DNA from: an uncultured Clostridium sp.
GTDB lineage: Bacteria > Bacillota > Clostridia > TANB77 > CAG-508
Assembly (NCBI GenBank): GCA_948471035.1
Contig: CAOKRC010000021.1
Location: 1-34,461 of the forward strand
Length of the DNA: 34,461 nucleotides
Reading direction: 5' to 3'
Part shown: in pieces, positions 1 to 7,142 of the stretch
Numbering within the stretch: the stretch's first letter is position 1
Layout of the letters: every line of letters starts with the position of its first letter
Program-made: the position numbers and the translations under genes
The notes under the pieces: model-generated
What the model was told of the DNA's origin: nothing
What the model saw: the letters and a program-made list of their open reading frames with translations, nothing else
The model's database searches: none

Positions 1-252
1 ATGAAAGTTGATAAATACTCAACACTATCAGCATTTGTATATTATTTAATAGTTCCTTTTGTTATCTTTGGGATTAATTGGTTTGAAAATTTGTGGTGGT
101 TAAGAGGTGGAGTTGTTTCTATACTTATGGCTATTCCAATAATTATTCTAGTAGCAAAAGAAGATAAAAAAAGCCCAATAGCAATGACAATTATGTCTAT
201 CATTTTAGGAAGTATTATTGGAGTTGTAGGGCATTTCTTGAACCTAATGTAA
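1..252 (+). CDS. Small membrane protein, possibly 5'-truncated
   Basis: 83 residues, unrecognised. Three hydrophobic stretches (about residues 10-26, 35-51 and 60-82) separated by a short KEDKK loop suggest a small integral membrane protein. The reading frame begins on the first base of the window with ATG, so it cannot be told whether this is the true start or an internal methionine. It lies 31 bases upstream of the next gene in the same direction. No catalytic motif is visible. Confidence 0.6.
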   Translation: MKVDKYSTLSAFVYYLIVPFVIFGINWFENLWWLRGGVVSILMAIPIIILVAKEDKKSPIAMTIMSIILGSIIGVVGHFLNLM

Positions 253-283
253 TTGATAACTTACAATTCGTAAAGGAGGAAAA

Positions 284-703
284 ATGGGATTATATGTAGG
301 ATTAAGAGTTAAGGGAGTAGTAAAAAAAGAGTTTAGAGATGAAATAAAAAAGATAGAAGAATATGGCGAATGGAAAAAGTCAAAGGATATAAAATTTAAA
401 GAGTTTTCTAAAATCGAAAGAGCAAATTTTATTCCAAATGGTGCATATGCTGATTGCGAAAGTTATTCAAAGTATAATAAAGATACAGGAGAATGGGATT
501 TTAAGTGTTACATTAATTATGGATTAGAAACAATTAATGCTTTTATTAAGTTAATACCTTATTTTATGGAAAAGATAGAGATACTTAAATCAGGATTTAC
601 TGGAGATGTAGATAATGTAGTCGACGAATATAATATGATTGACGGAAGAATTTGTTTATCTAAAAGTTATGAGGAACGAGAAAACTTTGAGGGGAATATC
701 TAA
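284..703 (+). CDS. Hypothetical protein (139 aa)
   Basis: Unrecognised soluble protein with no membrane segment or signal peptide. The start is set by AAAGGAGGAAAA directly before the ATG, a strong ribosome binding site. The N-terminal half is rich in Lys and Glu with alternating helix-like charge; the middle contains Trp/Tyr/Cys residues (around 65-80). It is followed by 60 non-coding bases before the DUF6194-like gene and may be cotranscribed with it. Confidence 0.7.
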   Translation: MGLYVGLRVKGVVKKEFRDEIKKIEEYGEWKKSKDIKFKEFSKIERANFIPNGAYADCESYSKYNKDTGEWDFKCYINYGLETINAFIKLIPYFMEKIEILKSGFTGDVDNVVDEYNMIDGRICLSKSYEERENFEGNI

Positions 704-763
704 ATCTGACAATTTAATGAATATATTTTAAGTAAAAAATTACAATTTTGAAAGGTAACAATT

Positions 764-1213
764 ATGGAAGCAGAAGAAATATTAAAGTATTGTCTTGAAA
801 ATTTAAAAGATACAATTTTAGTAGAGAGTTGGGGAGAAAAAGGAATATTTTACAATCCAAATAATGTCTTAAAAAGAGGAGTATATGTACTCACAATAAA
901 AGAAAAAGATGGAGATAATGATAAAGGCTCAAAATTAGATAGAGAAAATGTATATAGAGTCAATTTAGGTATTCGCAAGAAAAGTTTTATTGAATTATTT
1001 AATGAAGTGCCTAAAAGACCAAATGCAGGTGGAATAGTAGATATGAATTATGATTTTACAGAATTAGATAAGATAATTCCTCATCCTGTGTATGCTTGGA
1101 TGGGATGGATTTCAGTATTAAATCCATCAAATGAAACTTTTGCAGAACTAAAACCATTTATTCAAGAATCTTATGAATATGCAGTAGAAAAATTTAAGAA
1201 AAGAAAAGTATAA
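764..1213 (+). CDS. DUF6194-like protein
   Basis: 149 residues. The order of motifs matches what I know of the DUF6194 family: an N-terminal helix, a GIFYNP strand near residue 27, a KEKDGDNDKGSKLDRE segment leading to a VYRVNLGI strand (about residues 63-71), and the C-terminal HPVYAWMGWISVLNPS block (about 107-122). The family has no established biochemical role; it resembles small YjbR/MmcQ-like proteins in size. AAAGGTAACAATT precedes the ATG. A hairpin follows the stop, so it is probably the last gene of its transcript. Confidence 0.7.
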   Translation: MEAEEILKYCLENLKDTILVESWGEKGIFYNPNNVLKRGVYVLTIKEKDGDNDKGSKLDRENVYRVNLGIRKKSFIELFNEVPKRPNAGGIVDMNYDFTELDKIIPHPVYAWMGWISVLNPSNETFAELKPFIQESYEYAVEKFKKRKV

Positions 1214-1232
1214 ATTACAATTTCTAAAATAT

Positions 1233-1268
1233 ATTAAGAGATGTTTCAAAATCGAATCATCTCTTAAT
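1233..1268 (+). terminator. Hairpin terminator after the DUF6194-like gene
   Basis: Perfect 11-bp inverted repeat ATTAAGAGATG / CATCTCTTAAT with a 14-nt loop, 20 bases after the stop at 1213. The following bases are T-rich but interrupted (AATTTGAAATTTTCT), so termination may be weak. It also faces the convergent minus-strand genes. Confidence 0.55.
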
Positions 1269-1314
1269 TTGAAATTTTCTCTGATAATCTTTTATTTTAA
1301 GAGAACTAATTATT

Positions 1315-1521
1315 TTAAATATCTTTTAAACCATTTCTTCTATATTCTTCCATTAGAAAATAAAATATACTAAGTTTAGTAGTTTTTATTATTCTTGCAG
1401 CAGAATTCTTTTCTTTTTTTTCTGTTAAATAGTAGTGATTATTAGGCTTTTTTAGTATTTCAAAAATTGTATTCTCATTATTTTTAAATTTCCTTATTGA
1501 TTTATCATATATTATACCCAT
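1315..1521 (-). CDS. Small hypothetical protein (68 aa)
   Basis: Unrecognised basic protein on the minus strand. AGAAAGGAATTAAA precedes the ATG, a good ribosome binding site. Its start overlaps the stop (1512-1514) of the alternate-frame continuation of the upstream 164-residue gene, an arrangement typical of translational coupling. This supports both frames being real. No membrane segment or known motif is visible. Confidence 0.5.
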   Translation of the reverse strand: MGIIYDKSIRKFKNNENTIFEILKKPNNHYYLTEKKEKNSAARIIKTTKLSIFYFLMEEYRRNGLKDI

Positions 1522-1730
1522 TTTAATTCCTTTCTATTAATATCTTGTTTTAATTTAGATATTAGATTATTATAAAATATTTCTATATCACCTACAAAAT
1601 CTTCTATATTCCAATGATAGAAGGAACAAATTTTTTTAGATAATCTCCACTCAATATTGAAATCTTCTATATATAGTAACAAATTTCTAATACAAAGCCA
1701 TCCTTCACCTCTTAAAACAATAGGGCATAG
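1512..1730 (-). pseudogene. Alternate-frame continuation of the 164-aa gene (likely frameshift)
   Basis: Directly after the stop of the upstream minus-strand gene, another frame stays open for about 70 codons (reading PIVLRGEGWLCIRNLLLYIE near its start) and ends exactly over the ATG of the 68-residue gene. It has no start codon or ribosome binding site of its own. One extra G in the GGG run at 1723-1725 (plus strand) would join the two frames into a protein of about 230 residues. So it is probably the C-terminal part of a gene broken by a one-base deletion or a sequencing error. Confidence 0.5.
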
Positions 1731-2206
1731 TTGTCATTATATACAAATTTTTTTTTAAGATTAAATTCTAAGTCAAGCTTTTTTGCTTTTTCTGGTGATA
1801 AATGAACACTAAAATAGTCATTATCCTTTATCCAAACATCATTATTTTTTATAAAAATTTGTTTTTTTCTAATACCATTAATCATAGAATATGTATGTTT
1901 TAAACCTTTTAATTCAATAGGTTTAATTAATTTAGGTTCTCCATATCTTCTACTAGAAACTTCTTGATATTCTAAAAAATCATTAATATGTACAATATAA
2001 TGTTTATAAAAATTATCTATAGTATCTATTTTCCAACAAACAGAATTTAAAGCATAGTCCATATACTGACAATATTGCTTTCCTATAAATTGAAAAATAA
2101 CAGAAATATCCTTGTCTTTTTTTATTAAATAAAGAGTTTTATTTCCTAATTCTCTATGGGCTATACTTGATTCTTTTATTCTCTTTATCATATCTAAATT
2201 TTCCAC
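1712..2206 (-). CDS. Hypothetical protein (164 aa), probably frameshifted at its 3' end
   Basis: Unrecognised soluble protein, minus strand, downstream of the intact integrase. Start codon is GTG, preceded by AAAGGAAG nine bases upstream; the next ATG is five codons in. It contains many aromatic and charged residues and no membrane segment. The reading frame appears to end early: a neighbouring frame continues without a stop for a further 70 codons. As part of the int-proximal minus-strand block it could be accessory to integration or unrelated flanking cargo. Confidence 0.55.
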   Translation of the reverse strand: MENLDMIKRIKESSIAHRELGNKTLYLIKKDKDISVIFQFIGKQYCQYMDYALNSVCWKIDTIDNFYKHYIVHINDFLEYQEVSSRRYGEPKLIKPIELKGLKHTYSMINGIRKKQIFIKNNDVWIKDNDYFSVHLSPEKAKKLDLEFNLKKKFVYNDNYALLF

Positions 2207-2246
2207 TTTAATAATCTTCCTTTCTTTATTTTTCTATAATAGTAGG

Positions 2247-3485
2247 CTATTTCAATTTGCTTAATTTAATTTTTGATTTATATCTTTTACTAGAAATAGT
2301 ATAAGGACTAGAAGGAATAATTTCATCTTCAGGATCTTCATACAAACATTTTTCTATTGTATCAGAAGCTAATCTGTCAACATTTGTAAGAGCATGAGAA
2401 TATACATTTAATGTTGTATCAACATTAGAATGTCCAAGTCTGCTACTTACATTTTTTATATTAATTCCTTCAGCAATAAGAATAGTAGCACTTGTATGTC
2501 TTAATCCGTGCAATGGTACTTCAGGAGGAAGATCAATTTTTTTCCTAAATAATCTAAACCACCTAGTTACTGTTGCAGGACACAATCTTTTTCCTTTTCT
2601 AACACCTCGATTGTTTACAAATACTAAATTATTATCCGTATTAGGAGTAATTTCATGATAATGTTTTAGTAATTCCATAGTAGTAGGTGGCATATAGATA
2701 CTTCGATGAGAAGTAGGGGTTTTCAAATCACCTTCAACATAACCAAGATTCGGAACTTGTAAACTTGATTTTGAAAGTTTTATAATATTTGAATTGAAAT
2801 CAACATTAGACCATTTTATACCAAGAATTTCACTCCTACGAAGTCCACCAGCAATTGCAAAATGTACAATTAGTTGATATTTTAAATCAACCTTTTCTAC
2901 GGCATCTATTAATTTAAATGCTTCTTGATATGATAAACATCTCTCCTGGACATGAGCTTTTTTAGCTTTTTTATGTTTTTTATTTGATAAATCAGACCTA
3001 GATTGTTTTACAGAATTTGATTTTACATATTGCCATTTTTTTGCACAAGTGAACACAGAGCATAATACCGCAAAGATTCTATCAATTGTACCAATTGACA
3101 GTAAATTACCAGTTTGTGTACTTACTTGTTTAGATAACCAAGAAAAATATTCAGACCAGATATAAGGTGTAAAGTCAGCCATTTTATAATTTCCTAGTTT
3201 TGGAAATACCCAAGATCTAAGTTCTTGCATATGTTTATAAATAGTTTCACCAGCAAGATTATGAAAAGCATAATAGTCTAAATATCTTCTTGTCACAAAA
3301 TTTTCAAGTGTCATTTTACAGGGTTTAACATAAGTACCATTATTAATATCAGTAACAAAAGAAGCTAAAAATACTTCAGCTTCTTGATAAGAAGCACAAG
3401 TAACAGTTTTTATATATCGTTCATGATCTTTCATATACCAAAGTTTATATTTATTATTACCTTTGACTGTAATAGAACCAGCCAT
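2247..3485 (-). CDS. int: Tyrosine recombinase / integrase (intact)
   Basis: 412 residues, Tn916/phage-type tyrosine recombinase that cuts and rejoins attachment sites to integrate or excise the element. Domains in order: N-terminal arm-type DNA-binding domain (about 1-55), SAM-like core-binding domain (about 58-160), catalytic domain (about 180-390). The catalytic set is complete: Arg216 in GGLRRSE, Lys255, His326 and Arg329 in HGLRH, His352 in LGHS and nucleophile Tyr362 in VYSHAL. TTAAGGAGG precedes the ATG, just after an 18-nt palindrome. It lies 51 bases downstream of its XRE repressor gene and is about half identical by eye to the second, broken integrase at 4238-5435. Confidence 0.95.
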   Translation of the reverse strand: MAGSITVKGNNKYKLWYMKDHERYIKTVTCASYQEAEVFLASFVTDINNGTYVKPCKMTLENFVTRRYLDYYAFHNLAGETIYKHMQELRSWVFPKLGNYKMADFTPYIWSEYFSWLSKQVSTQTGNLLSIGTIDRIFAVLCSVFTCAKKWQYVKSNSVKQSRSDLSNKKHKKAKKAHVQERCLSYQEAFKLIDAVEKVDLKYQLIVHFAIAGGLRRSEILGIKWSNVDFNSNIIKLSKSSLQVPNLGYVEGDLKTPTSHRSIYMPPTTMELLKHYHEITPNTDNNLVFVNNRGVRKGKRLCPATVTRWFRLFRKKIDLPPEVPLHGLRHTSATILIAEGINIKNVSSRLGHSNVDTTLNVYSHALTNVDRLASDTIEKCLYEDPEDEIIPSSPYTISSKRYKSKIKLSKLK

Positions 3486-3497
3486 AAAAGAACCTCC

Positions 3498-3515
3498 TTA
3501 ATAATTGATTATTAA
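3498..3515 (-). promoter_or_regulatory. Palindrome abutting the integrase ribosome binding site
   Basis: Perfect 8-bp inverted repeat TTAATAAT-TG-ATTATTAA immediately upstream of the AAGGAGG of the integrase. A related AATAAT/ATTATT repeat sits at the same place before the second integrase (5451-5466). Conservation of position suggests a regulatory leader hairpin, but the stem is all A-T and weak. Confidence 0.4.
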
Positions 3516-3536
3516 AGAGGAAACAGTAAAATAATA

Positions 3537-3974
3537 TTAATCTTCATTCTCATTATCAGATTCATTAGTTTCTGGTTCATTAGGCAAATGAGATATTTGT
3601 TTTAAAAATGGTTTATTTGCTTTTATAATATCTCTAAACAATTTCAATTGTTGCTTAGAAATGTCATCACCTTCTTTTATAATACCAAGTTTAACAAATT
3701 CGTTTTTTAAAAGAATTGCATCATTAACATATTCTTCTGCATTCTTTATATTACTTAGACCTCTTAAATAATCAATAGAGCAAGAAAAGTAGTTTGCGAT
3801 TGCTTCTTCAACCATAGGATCAATATTATTAACAAAACCAGTTTCATAATTACTAATTGTTTGTTGAGAACAACCTACAAGTTCAGCAAGTTCTGATTGT
3901 TTCAAACCTGCTGCTACTCTTAGCTCATTTAATTTATTTTTTACTTCGTTTTTTGCTTTGTTTTCTTTTTTCAT
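3537..3974 (-). CDS. XRE-family repressor, module 1
   Basis: 145 residues. Residues about 13-70 form a helix-turn-helix of the Cro/CI type (LRVAAGLKQSELAELVGCSQ, then ISNYETG), followed by a helical dimerisation region and an acidic tail (ESDNENED). It probably represses its own promoter and the early genes of the element. Immediately upstream lies a promoter with a 9-bp inverted repeat in its spacer. It is closely similar to the second XRE repressor (5646-6017), including the YLRGLSNIKN / YLKGLTDIKN segment, so the two int-XRE modules are related. Confidence 0.88.
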   Translation of the reverse strand: MKKENKAKNEVKNKLNELRVAAGLKQSELAELVGCSQQTISNYETGFVNNIDPMVEEAIANYFSCSIDYLRGLSNIKNAEEYVNDAILLKNEFVKLGIIKEGDDISKQQLKLFRDIIKANKPFLKQISHLPNEPETNESDNENED

Positions 3975-4012
3975 ATAATTCTCACTCCTAAATATTTAAT
4001 AAGGCTACCTTA

Positions 4013-4042
4013 ATTATACAAGTATAATTTGTATAATGTCAA
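4013..4042 (-). promoter_or_regulatory. Promoter and operator of XRE repressor 1
   Basis: On the minus strand TTGACA (4042-4037), an 18-nt spacer and TATAAT (4018-4013). The spacer and -10 are covered by the inverted repeat ATTATACAA-n7-TTGTATAAT (4013-4037), a likely autoregulatory operator. The same TACAA/TTGTA half-sites occur at the second repressor and at the Cro promoter. Confidence 0.7.
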
Positions 4043-4110
4043 TAGTAATACTATAAAAAACTATAATTTACCAATTGTATAAGTATGTAAATTATATTAT
4101 GCAAAAATTA

Positions 4111-4139
4111 TTTACATATTCATGAAACTAGTATATAAT
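4111..4139 (+). promoter_or_regulatory. Orphan plus-strand promoter facing the broken integrase
   Basis: TTTACA (4111-4116), 17-nt spacer, TATAAT (4134-4139). It is placed where the early (Cro/Xis) promoter of int-XRE module 1 would be, divergent from repressor 1. No plus-strand gene follows; it reads antisense into the second integrase. Probably a relic of a lost early operon. Confidence 0.45.
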
Positions 4140-4171
4140 TTAAATAGTTTTAATAAATATTTAAGAGTTAA

Positions 4172-4202
4172 TTTATAGAAGAAGTACCAATTCTTCTATA
4201 AA
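4172..4202. repeat. Perfect 12-bp inverted repeat between the two integrase modules
   Basis: TTTATAGAAGAA / TTCTTCTATAAA with a 7-nt loop (GTACCAA). It lies 36 bases beyond the reconstructed 3' end of the second integrase frame. There is no clear T-run on either side, so it could be a weak terminator of the minus-strand transcript, or part of a recombination site. The junction position between modules makes the latter worth considering. Confidence 0.45.
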
Positions 4203-4237
4203 ACATTTTAAATATATTAAGATTTGAGAAAGAGGGC

Positions 4238-5435
4238 TTATACAAGGGCTTCTTCTTTCTTTTTTTTCTGTATTCTAAATGTATGTTTTCGTTTAAATAA
4301 AATCTTGTCTAAAGTATCTCCAGCTACTTTATCAATAGATGTTAAAGCATGCGAATAAATATTTAATGTAGTTGATGTATTAGAATGACCGAAGTCTGCT
4401 ACTTACATTCTTTACATTGATTCCCTTTGAAATCAAGATAGTAGCATTTGTATGTCTTAATCCGTGCAATGGAACTTCTGGAGGAAGTTCTATTTTATCT
4501 CTAAATGCTTTAAACCAATTTGTGACAGAAACTGGATTCATTCTTAAACCTCTTCGCCTTCCTTTATCATTAATAAAAACGAAATCATTATCATAGTCAA
4601 CTGTTTGCATTTTATAATCTAATAGCATAAGCATTGTTAAATGGGGAAGGGCTATTGTTCTTTCAGAAGAGTCATTTTTTAAATCACCCTCAACATATCC
4701 TTTTTTAGGAACATATTGAATAGACTGTTGCAATGTTAAAGTTTTATTAACAAAATCAATATTTTTCCATTTAATTCCCATTATTTCACTTCTACGAAGT
4801 CCACCTATAATTGCAAAATGTACAATGATTTTATATTTTAGATCAACAGTTTCTAATGCTTTTATTAGTTTTCTGCTTTCTTCCATAGTTAAACATCTTT
4901 CTTGTATATGAGAAATATTATTTTTTGAATTCTTTTTAAAATCATCAGGTCTTGCAGCATATAAAGGATTTACAGTAAATAATTTCCAAGTAACAGCACA
5001 GCTAAAAACAGATGATATAATTCCAAATATTTTTTCTCTGCTTCCTACTGATAAAACTTTATTTGTTTTTGGACTAATTTGTTTAGCAAGCCAATTGAAA
5101 TAATCAATAAAAAATGGAGTGGTACATTTAGCAAGTACAGTATTTCCTATTTTTGGTAGTACCCAATTTTTTAATGCTCTATAATAGTTATAGATACATT
5201 CTTCAGCAAGCATATCATAAGCATAGTTTTCAAAATATAAATCAACAAACTCTGATAATGTGCAAGTATTCTTATCAATTTGAGACATTTTATCAATTTG
5301 TGAAACAAACTTTTCTAAAAGCTCATCTGCTTCAGCATCATTAGTAGCAATAACTGTTGTATTATATCTTTCTCTATTTTTCATATAACTTAATTTATAT
5401 TTTCCGTTAGCTCTTTTAATTTTAGTTCCAGCCAT
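4238..5435 (-). pseudogene. Second tyrosine recombinase, frameshifted before the catalytic Tyr
   Basis: Open for 351 residues with N-terminal arm domain, core-binding domain and catalytic Arg (GGLRRSEIMG), Lys and HGLRH box, then ends abnormally as SSRLRSF. An extra base at 4391 (plus strand G) shifts the frame. Removing it restores SSRLGHSNTSTTLNIYSHAL, including the nucleophilic Tyr, and continues to a stop at 4238-4240 with a Lys/Glu-rich tail. The ribosome binding site AGAAAGGAG is intact. It is related to the intact integrase at 2247-3485 and paired with its own XRE repressor. As read, the product would be catalytically dead; a sequencing error is the alternative. Confidence 0.85.
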
Positions 5436-5450
5436 AAAAACTCCTTTCTA

Positions 5451-5466
5451 AATAATTTGTATTATT
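5451..5466 (-). promoter_or_regulatory. Leader inverted repeat before the second integrase
   Basis: AATAAT-TTGT-ATTATT lies immediately upstream of the ribosome binding site of the broken integrase, matching the palindrome at 3498-3515 upstream of the intact one. The shared placement suggests a conserved leader feature of this integrase family. Confidence 0.35.
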
Positions 5467-5524
5467 AAACTCTTTTTGCTAAATGGCACAATATCAATAG
5501 TTATAAAAAACACTTTACATAAGA

Positions 5525-5554
5525 TTGCCATTTTCTGTAAGTTGTGGTATAATT
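5525..5554 (+). promoter_or_regulatory. Putative plus-strand promoter for a 34-aa ORF
   Basis: TTGCCA at 5525-5530 and TATAAT at 5549-5554, spacer 18 nt. It directs transcription toward the small ORF at 5576 and against the 3' end of repressor 2. Confidence 0.4.
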
Positions 5555-5575
5555 ATAACAAAAAGGGCTTTAACA

Positions 5576-5680
5576 ATGTCGAATTTTGTAGAATTGGCGA
5601 AAATGCTTAAAGAAAATAGTATAGATGTGGAGGACTTTATTATTCTTATACAACTTCTACTAGATTTGTCTGAAGAATAG
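5576..5680 (+). CDS. Possible 34-aa peptide, convergent with repressor 2
   Basis: Short ORF beginning MSNFVELAKMLKENS and ending in an amphipathic LLLDLSEE segment. It has a plausible promoter but only a weak AAAGGG ribosome binding site, and its last 35 bases overlap the 3' end of the minus-strand repressor. It could be a small regulatory peptide, a relic of a larger gene, or chance. No homologue is recognised. Confidence 0.3.
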   Translation: MSNFVELAKMLKENSIDVEDFIILIQLLLDLSEE

Positions 5681-6017
5681 GTGAAAGTCTAATAAAGAGT
5701 CCTCTATTAACATCTATTAAATGCCTAAGAAGGGTAATCTGTCCATTAGAAAGAGATTGTCCTTCTTTTAATATGCCTAATTTTTTAAATTCTGAAGTTA
5801 AAATAATACTTCTTTCTGGATTTTTTATATCTGTTAATCCTTTTAAATAATCTACTGAACAATCAAAATAGTTCGCAGCTATTTCTTCTATCATACCATT
5901 TAAATTTGTACGACCTTGCTCATATTTACTAATCATTTGTTGACTGCAACCAAGTATTTCTGCTAAATCTGATTGCTTCAAATTTTTTTCTAATCGTAAT
6001 TCTTTCAAACGATTCAT
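5646..6017 (-). CDS. XRE-family repressor, module 2 (CI-like)
   Basis: Start placed at the ATG giving MNRLKELRLEKN because AAAGGAG lies just upstream; a longer in-frame extension to 6068 would run through the promoter. About 123 residues: helix-turn-helix (LKQSDLAEILGCSQQMISKY, residues about 13-32) then YFDCSVDYLKGLTDIKN and a helical C-terminus. It is divergent from the Cro-like gene at 6185 and separated from it by a switch region with TACAA/TTGTA palindromes. Likely role: maintaining quiescence of the excision and replication operon. Confidence 0.88.
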   Translation of the reverse strand: MNRLKELRLEKNLKQSDLAEILGCSQQMISKYEQGRTNLNGMIEEIAANYFDCSVDYLKGLTDIKNPERSIILTSEFKKLGILKEGQSLSNGQITLLRHLIDVNRGLFIRLSPILQTNLVEVV

Positions 6018-6039
6018 GTATATCAACTCCTTTTGATAT

Positions 6040-6068
6040 ATTATACAAATCAAGTTTGTACAAGTCAA
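6040..6068 (-). promoter_or_regulatory. Promoter and operator of repressor 2
   Basis: Minus strand TTGACT (6068-6063), 17-nt spacer, TATAAT (6045-6040). The spacer carries the inverted repeat TACAAA-n5-TTTGTA (6044-6060), which uses the same half-sites as the operator in the Cro promoter. Confidence 0.65.
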
Positions 6069-6099
6069 TAGTTTTTTGAAAAAAATTCATAAAAATTTA

Positions 6100-6128
6100 T
6101 TGACATACAAATTGTATTGGTATATAAT
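6100..6128 (+). promoter_or_regulatory. Early-operon promoter with central operator
   Basis: Near-consensus TTGACA (6100-6105), 17-nt spacer, TATAAT (6123-6128). The spacer contains a perfect 13-mer palindrome ATACAA-A-TTGTAT (6105-6117), so bound repressor would directly block RNA polymerase. A further imperfect copy (CATACAATT...GTTGTGTA) follows at about 6133-6152. It drives the Cro/Xis/DnaD/DnaC operon. Confidence 0.8.
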
Positions 6129-6184
6129 CGCACCATACAATTATGAGTTGTGTAAAAAAAGTAGAAAGGAGGAAAGATATTTGA

Positions 6185-6391
6185 ATGAAAAATAATATAA
6201 AAAAAATACGAAAGAAACAAAACATCAGTCAAAAACAATTAGCGGAATACTTAGATGTATCTCAACAGGCAGTATCATACATAGAAAATGGAGTAACTAA
6301 TATATCATCAGAAAAAATGAAAAGAATATGTGAATTTCTAAAAAGTGATTTATTAGAAGTTTTTCCAGAAATGAATGTTATGAACAAGTGA
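6185..6391 (+). CDS. Cro-like XRE regulator
   Basis: 68 residues, essentially one helix-turn-helix (IRKKQNISQKQLAEYLDVSQ, then AVSYIENG). First gene of the plus-strand operon, divergent from repressor 2, so a Cro-type counter-regulator is the natural reading. A GGAGG about 14 bases upstream serves the ATG. Length and composition are typical of compact phage or ICE Cro proteins. Confidence 0.85.
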   Translation: MKNNIKKIRKKQNISQKQLAEYLDVSQQAVSYIENGVTNISSEKMKRICEFLKSDLLEVFPEMNVMNK

Positions 6392-6421
6392 TTTTTTTAT
6401 ATTAAGATTGGAGATGATAAA

Positions 6422-6733
6422 ATGGCTGAACAAATTTTAACAACTAAAGAAGCCTGTGATTATCTTGGGGTAAGCTATTGGACATTAATCCATAAATTAG
6501 TTAAAGAAATTCCTCATATAAGGATAGGAAAAAGAGGCAATATTAAATTTAAAAAAAGCACATTAGATAAATATTTAGAAGAACAAGAAGAAAAAAGTAA
6601 AAGTGTATTACAACAGGATTTAACTCCACATAAAAAAGAAGCCAGTATAACTGAATTAAGAGAAAGATACAATAAAAAGAATAATGGAAAATCTATAGAA
6701 GAAATAATGCAAAAAGTAAGGTCTATTCGATAG
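6422..6733 (+). CDS. Excisionase-like helix-turn-helix protein
   Basis: 103 residues. Residues about 4-55 (LTTKEACDYLGVSYWTLIHK, then RIGKRGNIKFKKSTLDKYLE) are a MerR/excisionase-type HTH_17 domain; the rest is a charged helical tail. In integrative elements such proteins bend attachment-site DNA and steer the tyrosine recombinase to excision. The start follows AAGATTGGAGATGATAAA, a leader motif repeated before the DnaD-like gene (7125-7142). Being next to a Cro-like gene and under the operator-controlled promoter fits that role. Confidence 0.8.
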   Translation: MAEQILTTKEACDYLGVSYWTLIHKLVKEIPHIRIGKRGNIKFKKSTLDKYLEEQEEKSKSVLQQDLTPHKKEASITELRERYNKKNNGKSIEEIMQKVRSIR

Positions 6734-6744
6734 TGGAGGTAAGT

Positions 6745-7041
6745 ATGGATTGTTATACACAAATAGAATTATTAAAATATTCAAAATTCTTTATAGAAAG
6801 AGGAAAAATAGAAATAGCGAAAAATTTTATTATCCAAATTATAAGGAAAACAAAAAACAAAAGATTATTAATTTCTTTAAATGAAATGTTAAATTGTTTA
6901 AACAATAAAAACCAAATATATCACCAATTAGTATTAGACCATATAAACGAAATAGTAAAAAATGAAAAAGAATTATCCAAGTTTTTCAGCACACAGGATA
7001 ATCCTCATATCAAATATGATATTCAAAAACATATTGTTTAA
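6745..7041 (+). CDS. Hypothetical helical protein (98 aa)
   Basis: Start set at ATG 6745 because TGGAGG ends a few bases upstream; an in-frame GTG at 6733 overlaps the previous stop and is less likely. The protein is Lys/Ile/Asn-rich and predicted all-helical, with no recognised domain. It sits between the excisionase-like gene and the DnaD-like gene in the early operon. Confidence 0.65.
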   Translation: MDCYTQIELLKYSKFFIERGKIEIAKNFIIQIIRKTKNKRLLISLNEMLNCLNNKNQIYHQLVLDHINEIVKNEKELSKFFSTQDNPHIKYDIQKHIV

Positions 7042-7081
7042 ATTATAACACAGAATTTGAAAATGTAAATAGAAATAAAAC

Positions 7082-7119
7082 AATTAAACCAGTTTAAAAT
7101 AGAATTTAACTGTTTAATT
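7082..7119 (+). promoter_or_regulatory. Long A-T hairpin before the DnaD-like gene
   Basis: AATTAAAC-AGTT-AAAT on the left (with single bulged C and T) pairs with ATTTAACTGTTTAATT on the right around a 3-nt loop, about 16 bp. It lies in the 101-base gap between 7041 and 7143. No T-run follows, so a regulatory or RNA-processing hairpin is more likely than a terminator. Confidence 0.4.
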
Positions 7120-7142
7120 ACAAAGATTGGAGATATTAGAAA

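Noticed and set aside
5153-5344. 63-codon plus-strand ORF
   Set aside because: Antisense to the second integrase and without a ribosome binding site.
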